Notes: a model not told the origin generated them from the sequence alone. Counted from the stretch's first letter, positions 52,153 to 62,679 are shown. The stretch is 64,000 bases of DNA from Desulfobacteraceae bacterium (GCA_024225635.1 JAAEMK010000205.1:1-64000); one strand, 5' to 3'. Translations and numbers: made by a program.

Positions 52153-52333
52153 AGCATTAACGAAATCCGTCTGAAACGGGTTTACCCCCCCCGCCCCCTG
52201 GAATACGCCGTCATGCAAGGCATATTCCCCGCCGAACACCTTTCCTGAAAAAAAAATTTTATTTTTTTAAAATAGTGCTTATATGTTTATTGGACATAAC
52301 CAACTAACTCTATATTGAAGGCAAATCATCCAT

Positions 52334-54859
52334 ATGGTACTCAATTTTCTGACAAAGATATTCGGCTCGAGCAACGACAGGGCCGTCAAACGAATCCAGC
52401 CCCTGGTAGACGCAATCAACGCTTTTGAGCCGCAATTTCAAAATTACACGGATCAGGAGCTGACAGAGACCACCCCGATTTTCAAACAAAGGCTTACCCA
52501 GGGTGAAACCCTGGACGACCTTCTTCCCGAAGCCTACGCCCTGGTAAGGGAAGCCTCCTGGCGAACCTTGAAGATGCGCCATTTTGACGCCCAGCTCATC
52601 GGCGGCATTGCCCTGCACCAGGGAATTATCGCCGAAATGAAAACCGGCGAGGGAAAAACCCTGGCCGCCACCCTTCCCGCCTTTCTGAACGCCCTGTCCG
52701 GAAAAGGCGTCCACGTCGTCACCGTCAACGACTATCTGGCAAAACGTGACGCGGAATGGATGAGCACCATCTACAACTTTCTCGGCCTCACAGTCGGCAT
52801 CATCGTCCACGACATGAACGACCAGGAGAGAAAAGAGGCCTACCGTGCCGACATCACCTACGGTACCAACAACGAGTTCGGCTTCGACTACCTCCGTGAC
52901 AACATGAAATTCGACAGTGAGTCCCTTGCCCAGGCTAAGCTCAACTTCGCCATCGTGGACGAGGTGGACAGTATCCTCATTGATGAGGCAAGGACACCGC
53001 TGATCATCTCCGGACCCGCGGAAAAATCCACGGCACTCTATACCCAGGCGAACACCATCCTCCCGGCCTTTAAAAAAGATATCCACTACACGGTGGACGA
53101 AAAGGCAAAAAGCTCCACCCTCACCGATGAGGGAGTGGCCCTGGGAGAAAAGCTTCTCAATGTGGACAACCTCTACGATCCCTCCAACATCGAGAGCCTC
53201 CACCACCTCAACCAGGCCCTCAAGGCCCACACCCTGTTCAAACGGGATGTGGACTACATTGTCAAGGACGACGAGGTGGTGATCGTCGACGAGTTCACCG
53301 GCCGCCTCATGGCGGGCAGGCGCTACAGCGAAGGGCTCCACCAGGCACTGGAGGCAAAGGAGGGGGTCAAGATCGCCAACGAGAACCAGACCCTTGCCTC
53401 CATCACCTTTCAGAACTTTTTCAGAATGTACAACAAGCTCTCCGGCATGACCGGTACGGCCGAGACAGAGGCCGCGGAATTCCAGAAAATCTACGAACTG
53501 AGCGTCCTGGTGATCCCGACCCACAGGCCCATGGTCCGGAAAGACCTCCCCGACGTGATCTACAAGACCCAGAAGGAGAAGTACCAGGCCGCCATCAAGG
53601 AGATCATCGCCCTCCATAAAAAAGGGCAGCCGGTGCTTGTGGGCACCATCTCCATCGATGTTTCCGAAGATATGAGCCGCCAGCTCAAAAAACGGGGCAT
53701 CAAGCACACCGTGCTCAATGCAAAGCACCACGAGACGGAAGCGGAGATCGTTGCCAATGCGGGACAGCCCGGGGCCGTTACCATATCCACCAACATGGCG
53801 GGCCGTGGAACCGATATCGTTCTGGGCGAGGGGGTAAAGGAACTCGGGGGACTTCATATCCTCGGCACCAGCCGCCACGAATCGAGACGAATCGACAACC
53901 AGCTCAGGGGCCGTTCCGGCCGCCAGGGGGATCCCGGCTCTTCACGGTTCTACCTTTCCCTGGAGGACGACCTGTTGAGAATCTTCGGCGGAGAGAGAAT
54001 CACGGCCATCATGAACAAACTCGGTATCGACGAAGGCGAACCCATCGAGCACGGGCTCATCAGCCGCGCCATCGAGAATGCCCAGTCCAAGGTTGAAGGC
54101 CACAACTTCGATATACGTAAACAGCTAATCGAGTACGACGATGTCATGAACCAGCAGCGGGAGGTGATCTACCGCCAGAGACGCCAGATTCTCACGGACA
54201 AGGATCTTTCCACTCTCTTCCTGCAAATGGTCGAGGAGCAGGCATGGCAGATTTACGCCCAGTTTGAACAGGAGAAACTCCACGTCACGGAATGGGATCT
54301 TGCAGGCCTTTCAGAGGCGGTCGGGAAACAGTTCAACATCGGTATCGATTTCACCTCCATGGAGGGAATTGACGACCTGACCTCCGAAGACCTGGGCCGG
54401 CTCATCGAAGACGCGGCAAAAAAGGCCTACCAGGCGAAAGAGGCCCTTCTCGGCCCCGAGGACACCCGCCGGCTCGAGAGCTACATCATGCTCCAGACCG
54501 TGGACTCCCTGTGGAAGGACCACCTGCTCAACATGGATCACCTCAAGGAGGGAATCGGCCTTCGTGGATATGCCCAGCAGAACCCCCTCATCATCTACAA
54601 GAAAGAGGGGTATGAAATGTTTGAGGGGCTTGTGGAACGTATCAAGGAAGAGACCCTTGGCATCTTTTTCAGGATCCAGATCGCAATCAACAATGAGGTT
54701 GAGCCTGTACAGCAACCCCGGCAGGAGAACCTGGTCTTTTCCCATTCCGACGATTCAGCACAAAAGCAGCCGGTGAAGAGAGCCCAGGAAAAGGTTGGAA
54801 GAAACGATCCCTGCCCCTGCGGCAGCGGCAAGAAGCATAAAAAATGTTGCGGAGCATAG
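52334..54859 (+). CDS. secA: Preprotein translocase ATPase SecA
   Basis: This 841-residue motor drives Sec-dependent protein export. Nucleotide-binding domain 1 has Walker A MKTGEGKT (residues 102-109), and the segment [14 protein letters not shown]; domain 2 holds [15 protein letters not shown] and [19 protein letters not shown]. The C-terminal zinc finger [13 protein letters not shown] (C827, C829, C838, C839) binds SecB and the ribosome, matching the finger on the map gene at 1150. Length is normal. clpS starts only 6 bp after the stop, so secA and the protease genes are probably co-transcribed. Confidence 0.97.
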   Translation: MVLNFLTKIFGSSNDRAVKRIQPLVDAINAFEPQFQNYTDQELTETTPIFKQRLTQGETLDDLLPEAYALVREASWRTLKMRHFDAQLIGGIALHQGIIAEMKTGEGKTLAATLPAFLNALSGKGVHVVTVNDYLAKRDAEWMSTIYNFLGLTVGIIVHDMNDQERKEAYRADITYGTNNEFGFDYLRDNMKFDSESLAQAKLNFAIVDEVDSILIDEARTPLIISGPAEKSTALYTQANTILPAFKKDIHYTVDEKAKSSTLTDEGVALGEKLLNVDNLYDPSNIESLHHLNQALKAHTLFKRDVDYIVKDDEVVIVDEFTGRLMAGRRYSEGLHQALEAKEGVKIANENQTLASITFQNFFRMYNKLSGMTGTAETEAAEFQKIYELSVLVIPTHRPMVRKDLPDVIYKTQKEKYQAAIKEIIALHKKGQPVLVGTISIDVSEDMSRQLKKRGIKHTVLNAKHHETEAEIVANAGQPGAVTISTNMAGRGTDIVLGEGVKELGGLHILGTSRHESRRIDNQLRGRSGRQGDPGSSRFYLSLEDDLLRIFGGERITAIMNKLGIDEGEPIEHGLISRAIENAQSKVEGHNFDIRKQLIEYDDVMNQQREVIYRQRRQILTDKDLSTLFLQMVEEQAWQIYAQFEQEKLHVTEWDLAGLSEAVGKQFNIGIDFTSMEGIDDLTSEDLGRLIEDAAKKAYQAKEALLGPEDTRRLESYIMLQTVDSLWKDHLLNMDHLKEGIGLRGYAQQNPLIIYKKEGYEMFEGLVERIKEETLGIFFRIQIAINNEVEPVQQPRQENLVFSHSDDSAQKQPVKRAQEKVGRNDPCPCGSGKKHKKCCGA

Positions 54860-54865
54860 AATAGA

Positions 54866-55180
54866 ATGGGGACCAAGGGACCTGCAATCAAGGAAGAGAT
54901 CTCATCGGGGGTTGACCAGAAGGAAGGACATCCGCCCATGTACAGGGTGATCCTCCACAATGACAACTACACCACCATGGAATTTGTCGTGGAGGTTCTC
55001 ATAAAGGTTTTTGGAAAATCACTTGAAAAAGCATCCATAATAATGCTTAATGTACATAGGCAGGGAAAGGGTATCTGTGGTTCATACACCCGGGAAATCG
55101 CCGAAACAAAAGTAAACACCGTGCATAACCTGGCAAGAGAGCAGGGATTCCCGCTAAAAAGCACTATGGAGAAGGAGTAG
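54866..55180 (+). CDS. clpS: ATP-dependent Clp protease adaptor ClpS
   Basis: This 104-residue adaptor recognises N-degrons (leucine, phenylalanine, tyrosine and tryptophan at the N-terminus) and delivers them to ClpA. The core matches MYRVILHNDNYTTMEFVVEV, with the substrate-pocket residues and the ClpA-binding segment (IMLNVHRQGKGICGSYT). The N-terminal extension is short. It lies between secA and clpA, 2 bp before the clpA start. Confidence 0.96.
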   Translation: MGTKGPAIKEEISSGVDQKEGHPPMYRVILHNDNYTTMEFVVEVLIKVFGKSLEKASIIMLNVHRQGKGICGSYTREIAETKVNTVHNLAREQGFPLKSTMEKE

Positions 55181-55182
55181 TC

Positions 55183-57432
55183 ATGATAAGCAAGGAACTC
55201 AGTGCAACTCTGGGAGCTGCAGTAAGGGAGGCCAAAAAAAGACGGCATGAATACGTCTGTGTCGAGCACGTTCTCTATGCAATTCTGAACCATGAAACAG
55301 GCTCCGAAACAGTTCAAAAATGCGGCGGAGATCCTGAAGCCATAAAGAAGAACCTGGACACCTTCTTCAAAGAGAAGATGACCGTCATGGACGAAGGCGA
55401 AGAGTATGTCCTCCAGCAGACCATCGGATTCCAGAGAATGATCCAGCGGGCCATCAACCAGGCCCGGTCAGCAGAGAAGAGCGAGGTCAACCTCGGTGAC
55501 ATCATCGCCTCAATCTTCCAGGAAAAAGACTCCCATGCGGCCTACTACCTCGAAGCCGAAGGCATCACCCGGCTCGACGTTTTAAACTACATATCCCACG
55601 GCACCGAGGCGCCAACGCCTCCCGCCGGCAAGCCGGAGCAGGGATTTCCAAAGCCGAGCAAACAGCCGAAAAAATCCGGAAAACCGGATCCCCTCGCCCT
55701 CTTTACCACTGATCTGCTGAACAAGGCCGAAGCGAATAAGATCGATCCCCTCATAGGCAGAAAGAACGAAACCGAAAGGGCCATGCAGGTGCTGTGCCGG
55801 CGCCGGAAAAACAATCCCGTGTTTGTGGGAGATCCCGGGGTTGGCAAGACCGCCATTGCCGAAGGCATCGCCCTCAAGGCCTTTCAAAAGGAAGTCCCCG
55901 AGTTCCTCGAAGATTGCGAGATGTTTTCCCTGGACATGGGGGCCTTGCTCGCGGGAACAAAGTACCGGGGAGACTTTGAGCAGCGGCTCAAGGATGTGAT
56001 CGCGGCCCTGGAAGAAAAGGAGAACGCCCTGCTGGTCATCGACGAGATCCACACGGTGGTCGGAGCCGGCGCCACCTCCAGCGGCTCCATGGACGCCTCC
56101 AACATCCTGAAACCCGCCCTCTCCTCCGGCGCCCTGAGGTGCATCGGTTCCACCACCTATGAGGAGTATAAAAACTTCTTTGAAAAGGACCGTGCCCTCT
56201 CCCGCAGGTTTGAAAAGATCCAGGTGCCCGAGCCCACGGTGGAGGAAACTGTGGAGATCCTCAAGGGACTCAAGGTCTGCTACGAAGAGCACCACGGCCT
56301 TATCTACACGGACGAGGCGCTGGAAGCCTGCGCCAGGCTCTCCGCAAAGCACATCAATGACCGGTTCCTGCCTGACAAGGCCATCGATGTCATGGATGAG
56401 ACCGGATCGGTCATACGGCTTTCCGGATCCGCCAGGAGAAAGAACATCCATCCCCTGGACATCGAAAAAACCGTTGCAAAGATGGCAAAGATTCCGGCCC
56501 AGAACGTGACGGCCTCGGACAAGTCCAATCTTGAAAACCTCCAGTCAAAGCTTGCCCATGTCATCTTTGGCCAGGACCATGCCATCAGCACCCTTACAAC
56601 CTCCATCAAGCGCTCCAGGGCAGGTCTTTCCTCCCCCGGCAGGCCCATCGGCTCCTTTCTCTTCACCGGTCCCACCGGCGTCGGAAAAACCGAGGTGGCA
56701 AAGCAGCTGGCAGCCAACATGGGCATCGAGTTCCTGCGGTATGACATGAGCGAGTACATGGAGAAACATGCCGTATCAAGGCTCATCGGAGCGCCTCCCG
56801 GCTATGTGGGCTTTGACCAGGGCGGCATCCTCACAGACAGCGTCCGAAAGCACCCCCACAGCGTGCTGCTGCTGGATGAGATCGAAAAAGCCCATCCGGA
56901 CCTGTTCAACATACTGCTCCAGGTGATGGATTACGCCACATTGACCGACAACAACGGGAAATCGGCTGATTTCAGGAACGTCATCATCATCATGACCTCC
57001 AATGCCGGGGCACGGGAGATGACCTCCAACAGGATCGGTTTCGGTGACCAGCTCGAGGATGTCGAGTCCAAGGGCTCCAGGGCCGTTGAAAAGACCTTCA
57101 GCCCTGAGTTCAGGAACCGCCTCGACTCGGTGGTTCAGTTCCGTCCCCTCTCCCATGAGATCATGGAGCTGATCGTGGACAAGGACATGAAGGAACTCCG
57201 GGAGCTGTTGAAACCAAGGCACATCACAGTCCAGTACTCACCCAAGGTGAGGGCATGGCTTGCCCGGAAGGGTTATGATCCCAAGTTCGGCGCCCGTCCG
57301 CTGGACCGGGTCATCCAGACCGAAATCAAGGACAAGCTCACCGACGAGATCCTGTTCGGCGCCCTGGAAAAGGGCGGCAAAGCGGTCCTTGGACTTAAGA
57401 ACGATGCCATAACCTTCAGTTTCAAGCAGTGA
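55183..57432 (+). CDS. clpA: ATP-dependent Clp protease ATP-binding subunit ClpA
   Basis: This 749-residue double-AAA+ unfoldase feeds ClpP. It has the N domain (about 1-145), D1 with Walker A GDPGVGKT (216-223) and Walker B LLVIDEIH, and D2 with Walker A GPTGVGKT (496-503) and LLLDEIEK. It contains the IGF-type loop used to dock on ClpP, near TSNRIGFGDQ. The start follows the clpS stop by 2 bp. clpP is not in the window and must be elsewhere. Confidence 0.97.
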   Translation: MISKELSATLGAAVREAKKRRHEYVCVEHVLYAILNHETGSETVQKCGGDPEAIKKNLDTFFKEKMTVMDEGEEYVLQQTIGFQRMIQRAINQARSAEKSEVNLGDIIASIFQEKDSHAAYYLEAEGITRLDVLNYISHGTEAPTPPAGKPEQGFPKPSKQPKKSGKPDPLALFTTDLLNKAEANKIDPLIGRKNETERAMQVLCRRRKNNPVFVGDPGVGKTAIAEGIALKAFQKEVPEFLEDCEMFSLDMGALLAGTKYRGDFEQRLKDVIAALEEKENALLVIDEIHTVVGAGATSSGSMDASNILKPALSSGALRCIGSTTYEEYKNFFEKDRALSRRFEKIQVPEPTVEETVEILKGLKVCYEEHHGLIYTDEALEACARLSAKHINDRFLPDKAIDVMDETGSVIRLSGSARRKNIHPLDIEKTVAKMAKIPAQNVTASDKSNLENLQSKLAHVIFGQDHAISTLTTSIKRSRAGLSSPGRPIGSFLFTGPTGVGKTEVAKQLAANMGIEFLRYDMSEYMEKHAVSRLIGAPPGYVGFDQGGILTDSVRKHPHSVLLLDEIEKAHPDLFNILLQVMDYATLTDNNGKSADFRNVIIIMTSNAGAREMTSNRIGFGDQLEDVESKGSRAVEKTFSPEFRNRLDSVVQFRPLSHEIMELIVDKDMKELRELLKPRHITVQYSPKVRAWLARKGYDPKFGARPLDRVIQTEIKDKLTDEILFGALEKGGKAVLGLKNDAITFSFKQ

Positions 57433-58128
57433 ATGCCTGTTTTTAGACTCTCTGAACACCTGGAATTTCCCAATCCCAGATTCGCACGATTTGACGGTCT
57501 CCTCTGTATCGGAGGAGACCTCTCAATTGATCGCCTGCTCCTTGCCTACCGGAGCGGTATCTTTCCCTGGTACTCGCAAAACGAGCCCCTGCTCTGGTGG
57601 TCTCCGGACCCCCGGCTGGTCCTCTACCCCGGGGAGTTGAGGATCTCCAGAAGCCTTCGGAAAAAGATCCGGCACAATGTGTTTACCATCACCATGGACC
57701 AGGCCTTTGACCGGGTGATTCACAACTGCGCCGTCCTGCGGACCGACCGGGGGGAAGACACCTGGCTGGTTGAGGAGATGATCCATGCCTATATCGGACT
57801 CCATAAAAAAGGGTATGCCCACTCGGTTGAGGTGTGGAAGGACGGAGAGCTTGCCGGCGGGCTCTACGGAATATCCCTTGGCGGCTGCTTTTTCGGCGAA
57901 TCCATGTTCACCAGGATCAGCGATGCCTCCAAGACTGCCATGGCGGCCCTGAACCAACACCTGGCTGAACTCGACTTCGACCTCATCGACTGCCAGGTCA
58001 CAAGCGACCATCTCCTCTCCATGGGGGCCGTGGAGATCTCCAGGGATCATTTCCTGGCCACCATCCGCCGCTCCCTTGAACGGGACGATCTAAAAGGACC
58101 ATGGTCCTTCAAGGGATTCAGCCCTTAG
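57433..58128 (+). CDS. aat: Leucyl/phenylalanyl-tRNA--protein transferase
   Basis: This 231-residue transferase adds leucine or phenylalanine to N-terminal lysine or arginine, creating primary N-degrons for ClpS-ClpA. It has FPWYSQNEPLLWWSPDPRLV and the later GGLYGISLGGCFFGESMFTR. The start codon is the first codon after the clpA stop, so the two genes are tightly coupled. Together with clpS and clpA this forms a complete N-degron module. A repeat-like element follows the stop. Confidence 0.96.
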   Translation: MPVFRLSEHLEFPNPRFARFDGLLCIGGDLSIDRLLLAYRSGIFPWYSQNEPLLWWSPDPRLVLYPGELRISRSLRKKIRHNVFTITMDQAFDRVIHNCAVLRTDRGEDTWLVEEMIHAYIGLHKKGYAHSVEVWKDGELAGGLYGISLGGCFFGESMFTRISDASKTAMAALNQHLAELDFDLIDCQVTSDHLLSMGAVEISRDHFLATIRRSLERDDLKGPWSFKGFSP

Positions 58129-58147
58129 GGGTCAGGGGTCACGTTAT

Positions 58148-58301
58148 AGGGGTCAGGCTTATAGTGCCGGTCAAATGACGTGATGCCAACCTTACCCTAT
58201 AATAATAAGTAGCGGTATCAATTGGTCTGACCGGAACTATAGCTTATTGAAACTAAACTCAAAGAGATAAACAATTTCAGCAATAAGCTAAGCCTGACCC
58301 C
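58148..58301. repeat. Palindromic REP/MITE-like element after aat
   Basis: AGGGGTCAGGCTTATAG (58148-58164) is the near-inverse of TAAGCTAAGCCTGACCCC (58284-58301), and inner arms TATAGTGCCGGTC and GACCGGAACTATA also pair. The GGGGTCAGGCTT core recalls elements that sit beside REP-associated tyrosine transposase genes in other Deltaproteobacteria. No transposase is encoded here. It may fold as a long hairpin and end both convergent transcripts. Confidence 0.6.
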
Positions 58302-58306
58302 GGTAT

Positions 58307-60028
58307 CTACCTGACGAGCACCCGCTTTACCGAACCCATCCAGATACCGCTCAAAAACCAGGAATAGGCCCAGGTGCCGAACAGGATGTAAACGAACGCC
58401 TTTACAATGTCCATGGCTGATCCGTTCAGTGAGAACCCCGGCACATAGGCGAACAGCAGCGGCCCAAGATAAAGAAACTTGGCGAATTTGAACGAGGTAA
58501 AGGCGGTTTTCCACATGTTGGCCTTGGCAATGGTTGCCCCGGCAAAGGCGGCAATGCACACCGGCGGCGTGATATTGGAGTCCTGGGAAAGCCAGTAAAC
58601 GATCATGTGGGCGGCAAGCTCGTTCACCCCCAGGTGGGTCAGGGCCGGCACCGCCACCACCGCGGTGATGAGATAGGCCGCCGTGACCGGAACCCCCATG
58701 CCCAGCACCAGTGAGGCAAGGGCAATGAGAGCGATGGTCAGAAGCAGCGATCCGCCGGCCAGCTCAATCATGATGTCGGCAAAGGTCAGCACCAGCCCGG
58801 AAAAGGTCAGCACCCCGATGATGATGCCGATGATGCCCACGGTGGCGCCGATCTTGAGGCTGTTTTTCGCCCCCTCCCTGGACGCCTGGACAAACTCCCT
58901 GGGACCGATCCGGGTATCCTTTCTGAACCACGAAATCACAAGACAACTGACAAGGCCGAGGATGGCCGAGTAGGCCGGAGAGTACCCGGTGAGCATGAAG
59001 ATGGTGATCACGATAAGGGGAATGGTGTAAAACCACTCCCGCTTCAGGATCTCCATGGCCGAGTGTTCCGATTTTTCACCGATGATGTTGTGGCGTTTGG
59101 CCTCGTAGTGAACCATGACAAACACGCTGAAGAAATACATGAGCGCAGGGAAAATGGCCACCAGCATGATCCTCGAATAGGGCTGCCCGGTGAGTTCGGC
59201 CATGATGAAACCGCCCGCCCCCATGATGGGCGGCATGAACATGCCGCCGATGGAGGCGGCAGGCTCGATCCCCCCTGCCACATGGGGCTTGAACCCCGCC
59301 TTTTTCATCATTGGAATGGTGAACATTCCGGTTGATACGGTGTTGGCGATGGCGCTTCCCGAGATGGAGCCCATGAGCCCGGACGCAATGACGGACACCT
59401 TGGCGGGCCCGCCGATCTTATGACCCACGGCTGCCAGGGGCCAGTCGATGAAAAACTTCTGGGCCCCGCACTTCTCAAGGAAGGCGCCAAATAGGACAAA
59501 GAGAATCACGTAGGTGGCAAGCACGTTGGCCATGATGCCGAACACCCCGTCACTCTTATAGAAGATGCTGATGCAAAGTTCGGGGAACGGGGCTCCGGCA
59601 TGGGAGACGAGATCAGGGGCCATGTAACCGAACACCCCGTAAACAAGCATGACGCCCCCGATGATGACAAAGACGTTTCCCACCACCCTTCTCGCAAGCT
59701 CGATACCGATGAGAACACCGACAATGGCGATCACCATATCGAGCCGTGTCTCGGCGCCGGTACGGTAGTTGATCGACTCAAAGTTGAGGATCCAGTAGCC
59801 GATGGAGCCCACCGAGAGCACCATGAGGCAATAGTCCACCACCCGCATAATACGGGACTTGGACCGGTAAAGCAGGAACACGAGAAGATAGGTGATGATA
59901 ACATAGACACCCCGGTGGTACTGGGTTGCCATGGGCTGGATCACCGCGGCATAGGAGTAAAAAAGAACAAGAATCACCGCACATGCATCAAAGAGTATCT
60001 GCTCAAACCTGTTTAATTGCTCGTACAC
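58307..60028 (-). CDS. TRAP transporter fused permease (DctQM-type, TAXI family)
   Basis: This 573-residue membrane protein fuses the small (first three or four helices) and large permease subunits of a TAXI-type TRAP transporter. The large part has signatures such as SGLMGSISGSAIANTVSTG, PPIMGAGGFIMAELTG and LGMGVPVTAAYLI. It uses a sodium or proton gradient to import organic acids or amino acids bound by the partner protein. It lacks the long C-terminal extension found in some family members. The start is GTG at 60028. The binding-protein gene ends 82 bp upstream. Confidence 0.92.
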   Translation of the reverse strand: MYEQLNRFEQILFDACAVILVLFYSYAAVIQPMATQYHRGVYVIITYLLVFLLYRSKSRIMRVVDYCLMVLSVGSIGYWILNFESINYRTGAETRLDMVIAIVGVLIGIELARRVVGNVFVIIGGVMLVYGVFGYMAPDLVSHAGAPFPELCISIFYKSDGVFGIMANVLATYVILFVLFGAFLEKCGAQKFFIDWPLAAVGHKIGGPAKVSVIASGLMGSISGSAIANTVSTGMFTIPMMKKAGFKPHVAGGIEPAASIGGMFMPPIMGAGGFIMAELTGQPYSRIMLVAIFPALMYFFSVFVMVHYEAKRHNIIGEKSEHSAMEILKREWFYTIPLIVITIFMLTGYSPAYSAILGLVSCLVISWFRKDTRIGPREFVQASREGAKNSLKIGATVGIIGIIIGVLTFSGLVLTFADIMIELAGGSLLLTIALIALASLVLGMGVPVTAAYLITAVVAVPALTHLGVNELAAHMIVYWLSQDSNITPPVCIAAFAGATIAKANMWKTAFTSFKFAKFLYLGPLLFAYVPGFSLNGSAMDIVKAFVYILFGTWAYSWFLSGIWMGSVKRVLVR

Positions 60029-60110
60029 GATTGACCTGCCTATATTGGATTAATATAGTTGATATCAAAGGGTCGCCCCCCCATGGTTACGTCACAACAA
60101 TTGCGAAACC

Positions 60111-61085
60111 CTATTTCAGCACGCCCTTCTCCTTCCAGAACCGTTCCGCGCCGGGGTGGAAGGGAGTCACGATGCCGTTGGTGCCGGTTGAAACGCTCAT
60201 CTCCTTAAAGGTCTTTTTCTGGCCACGCATGTGCTTAAGCCCATCGTCGGAGTAAATGAGGGAGAGCATCTTATAGACAACGTCCTCCGGCACCTTTGCG
60301 TTGGCAACCCAGAGAGTGGAATCCTGGAACGAGGGGATCTCCCGGTTTACGCCCTTATAGGTGTTGCCGGGAATGGAGAGTTTCGCAAAATAGGGGTATT
60401 GATTGTAGAAGCCGCCTTTCACGGCGTCCTGATCAAGGTTAACAAGCTCGATGTCGTTGGTCTGGGCCGCCATGATGACAGCACCGCTGGGAAAGGCGGT
60501 AAAGAGCCAGAAAGCGTCCAGCTGGTTGTTACCAAAAGCTTGGGCTGCGTCGTTGTAACCCATGGCGTTTCGCTCGATCTTGTCCCACACCCCCATGTGG
60601 GTGAAAAAGAGTTCACAATTGGCAAAGGCGCCGGACCCGGCATTGCCCACGCCCACTTTTTTGCCCACAAGGTCGTTCACACTGGTAATGCCCGAGCCCT
60701 TCCGGGTTACCAGCTGGGCGGGCGCTCCATAAAGATAGGAGACAGCCAGGACGTCCTCATACTTCCGCTTGTCATTCTTCATCTTGCCGTTACGCCCCAG
60801 CCACACATGGCCGGAATAGACAACACTCATCTGCTGCCTGCCGGAATTGGTTTTCCGTAGATTTTCCACCGACCCCGCGGAAGACTGGGCCTGAACCTTG
60901 AACCCGGGAAGCTGCTTCAGGGGTTTAAAAACCTGAATCCCGTTGGCAACGACCTGAAAGGTTCCTCCGGCAGGCCCGCCGCCGAAGACGATCCGCTTCT
61001 TGGCAAAAGCCGAAGGAGAAACGAGCAGAGAGACACCTACGAATAAACCAAGGGCAATACTTACCACCGACTGTTTACTTCCCAT
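60111..61085 (-). CDS. TAXI-family TRAP transporter solute-binding protein
   Basis: This 324-residue protein has a Sec signal (MGSKQSVVSIALGLFVGVSL, cleavage after SAFA) and the TAXI-family pattern (VFGGGPAGGTFQVVANGI, SSAGSVENLRKTNSGRQQMS, GKKVGVGNAGSGAFANCEL). The family often binds glutamate or other dicarboxylates; the ligand here is not determined. I start at 61085 because GGAGG lies just upstream; the longer frame has no signal peptide. It forms an operon with the permease gene. Confidence 0.92.
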   Translation of the reverse strand: MGSKQSVVSIALGLFVGVSLLVSPSAFAKKRIVFGGGPAGGTFQVVANGIQVFKPLKQLPGFKVQAQSSAGSVENLRKTNSGRQQMSVVYSGHVWLGRNGKMKNDKRKYEDVLAVSYLYGAPAQLVTRKGSGITSVNDLVGKKVGVGNAGSGAFANCELFFTHMGVWDKIERNAMGYNDAAQAFGNNQLDAFWLFTAFPSGAVIMAAQTNDIELVNLDQDAVKGGFYNQYPYFAKLSIPGNTYKGVNREIPSFQDSTLWVANAKVPEDVVYKMLSLIYSDDGLKHMRGQKKTFKEMSVSTGTNGIVTPFHPGAERFWKEKGVLK

Positions 61086-61312
61086 GAAATCCTCCTGTTT
61101 GTTGTCTGAATTAAGATGAACGTGGACGCCGGTCAGGCTTGTTTTATGACAAAGAATGCAACAATGAACGCCGGCCCCAATAAAGAACAGTAACAGCAAG
61201 GAACAATGAGGTCAATTGGGAGATTTCTGATTATGGTGTAGGAATTTTTCTTACACGGCCGGGAGGGAAGGAGGCCCTGCAAGGAAGGATATAAGGAGCC
61301 ATGGAGCATCAA

Positions 61313-61353
61313 AGCCCCTGGAAAAGCCTTTCATTAGGCGGTTTCCAGGGGCT
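61313..61353 (-). terminator. Hairpin after the ferredoxin gene
   Basis: AGCCCCTGGAAA and TTTCCAGGGGCT (12 bp) pair, with an inner GCCT/AGGC pair. It lies about 30 bp after the ferredoxin stop on the minus strand and ends CTTTG. Confidence 0.6.
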
Positions 61354-61383
61354 CTGATATTAAACTTTCGCCATAAAGGAGGA

Positions 61384-61572
61384 TTAGTCCTCTTCTACGA
61401 CGATTGCATCTTCTTCACATACTTCTACGCAGCTCTCGCAGCCCATGCACTCCTCGGCATTGACGGCAACGGATTTCTCCTCCTCCATCTCAAATACCTC
61501 TACGGGACATACATCAACGCACTCTTCACAGCCAACGCACTTGGCCTGATCAACAATAGGATTAAAAGCCAT
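61384..61572 (-). CDS. 2[4Fe-4S] ferredoxin
   Basis: This 62-residue acidic protein has two CxxCxxCxxxCP-type motifs (CVGCEECVDVCP and CMGCESCVEVCE). In the second motif the usual proline is replaced by glutamate. It is a low-potential electron carrier in the cytoplasm, likely serving hydrogenase, dissimilatory or biosynthetic enzymes. A GGAGG site precedes the ATG, and two TATAAT hexamers on the minus strand (around 61610 and 61638) suggest its own promoter. It lies 88 bp downstream of the unknown gene at 61661. Confidence 0.95.
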   Translation of the reverse strand: MAFNPIVDQAKCVGCEECVDVCPVEVFEMEEEKSVAVNAEECMGCESCVEVCEEDAIVVEED

Positions 61573-61660
61573 TTCTTAAAGCCTCCATAAAAAATTTAAC
61601 GTAAAGTCTATTATAAAAACACTCAACAAGAGCGCCTATTATAACAGGTAACCCATCAAA

Positions 61661-62674
61661 TCAAGTATTATTATTTCTGACACTCACCAGGCACACGGGA
61701 ATTTCCATGTTTGAACCCCGGATCAGTGCGTTTTTTCTGGCCTCCCGGTCGGTCGGACAGAATATGTTGCTCACATGATCACCCGAAAAAAGATAGAGTT
61801 GAATATCGGCCAGAAGGCCACAGCCGTCATCGGCTTCCATCAAATCATTCTTTCCCGGAGTGCTGCCGAATATGGCGTTTTCCATGAGGTCTTTCAAACG
61901 ACCCTGCCACCCGGCACCGTGTTCACAACACCCTTCATGCACTTTAAAATTCTCAATGTCAAGAACCTTTATCGACTTTTTTGCCTTTGAGTGAAAATAA
62001 TCCACTACGGCCCGGCTGGTGGTGACCGGAACAAGGGGGGCATTCTCCCCTAAAACATCGATTTTTTCACGGAAAAACCGCGCCCAGGCGAGGATTCGCT
62101 TTTCAGTCATCACCCTGCCCGGATCCTGGTCCTGATCCGGGACACAGGAGCCATCGCCCTGTTTCGCCAACGGCGCCCCATCCTTCAGAACCGAGAAAAG
62201 CGCCGCTTCGTCCCTGGCAATGGAACAGAGCCTTGCGTTGACCTCCTCGGTATCGGCATCAGACTCCTGGGCGGTCCTCAAAAAAACAAGGGAGCTGAGA
62301 AACGCCGCTTGCGAATCGACCGGTTCCACGGGCGCCTGGTCACCGGAACCAATTTCCCCGGATTCCTGTTCGATCCGGGATTTCAATGTTGCTATCCCGG
62401 TGTCACTGGTAAAGTAGGGGGTCTCCCGGACCCGGGATTTCAACTGGCCGGGCCGGCCATGGTTCACCCCTGCCCACTGCTTGTAATCCTCGACCTTTGC
62501 GAGGGCCGGCATCAGCTCGTCCGGTGCCGGCAGAACAACGTCAATGCCGGGATTGCCGGCCCCGACCTCATTTGAAGCGCTGACGCTAAAGTGGCAGAAG
62601 CCTTTAAAACAGGCGGAAAGCGCCCTGGCATCCTGTTGTCGTACATGGGTAAACGGAAAAAACAGAGGTTTCAT
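61661..62674 (-). CDS. Conserved hypothetical protein paired with the CysRS homologue
   Basis: This 337-residue soluble protein begins MKPLFFPFTHVRQQDARALS. It has a C-terminal cysteine/histidine cluster (VHEGCCEHGAGW) and the N-terminal CFKGFCHF motif, so it could bind metal. A region rich in aspartate and glutamate lies near the middle. I do not recognise the fold. Its start is 5 bp after the stop of the CysRS-like gene, so the two are translationally coupled and may act together. Confidence 0.75.
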   Translation of the reverse strand: MKPLFFPFTHVRQQDARALSACFKGFCHFSVSASNEVGAGNPGIDVVLPAPDELMPALAKVEDYKQWAGVNHGRPGQLKSRVRETPYFTSDTGIATLKSRIEQESGEIGSGDQAPVEPVDSQAAFLSSLVFLRTAQESDADTEEVNARLCSIARDEAALFSVLKDGAPLAKQGDGSCVPDQDQDPGRVMTEKRILAWARFFREKIDVLGENAPLVPVTTSRAVVDYFHSKAKKSIKVLDIENFKVHEGCCEHGAGWQGRLKDLMENAIFGSTPGKNDLMEADDGCGLLADIQLYLFSGDHVSNIFCPTDREARKNALIRGSNMEIPVCLVSVRNNNT

Positions 62675-62679
62675 TTATC

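Noticed and set aside
52310-53878. 522-codon minus-strand frame opposite secA
   Set aside because: Shadow of secA with composition-driven openness and no family resemblance.
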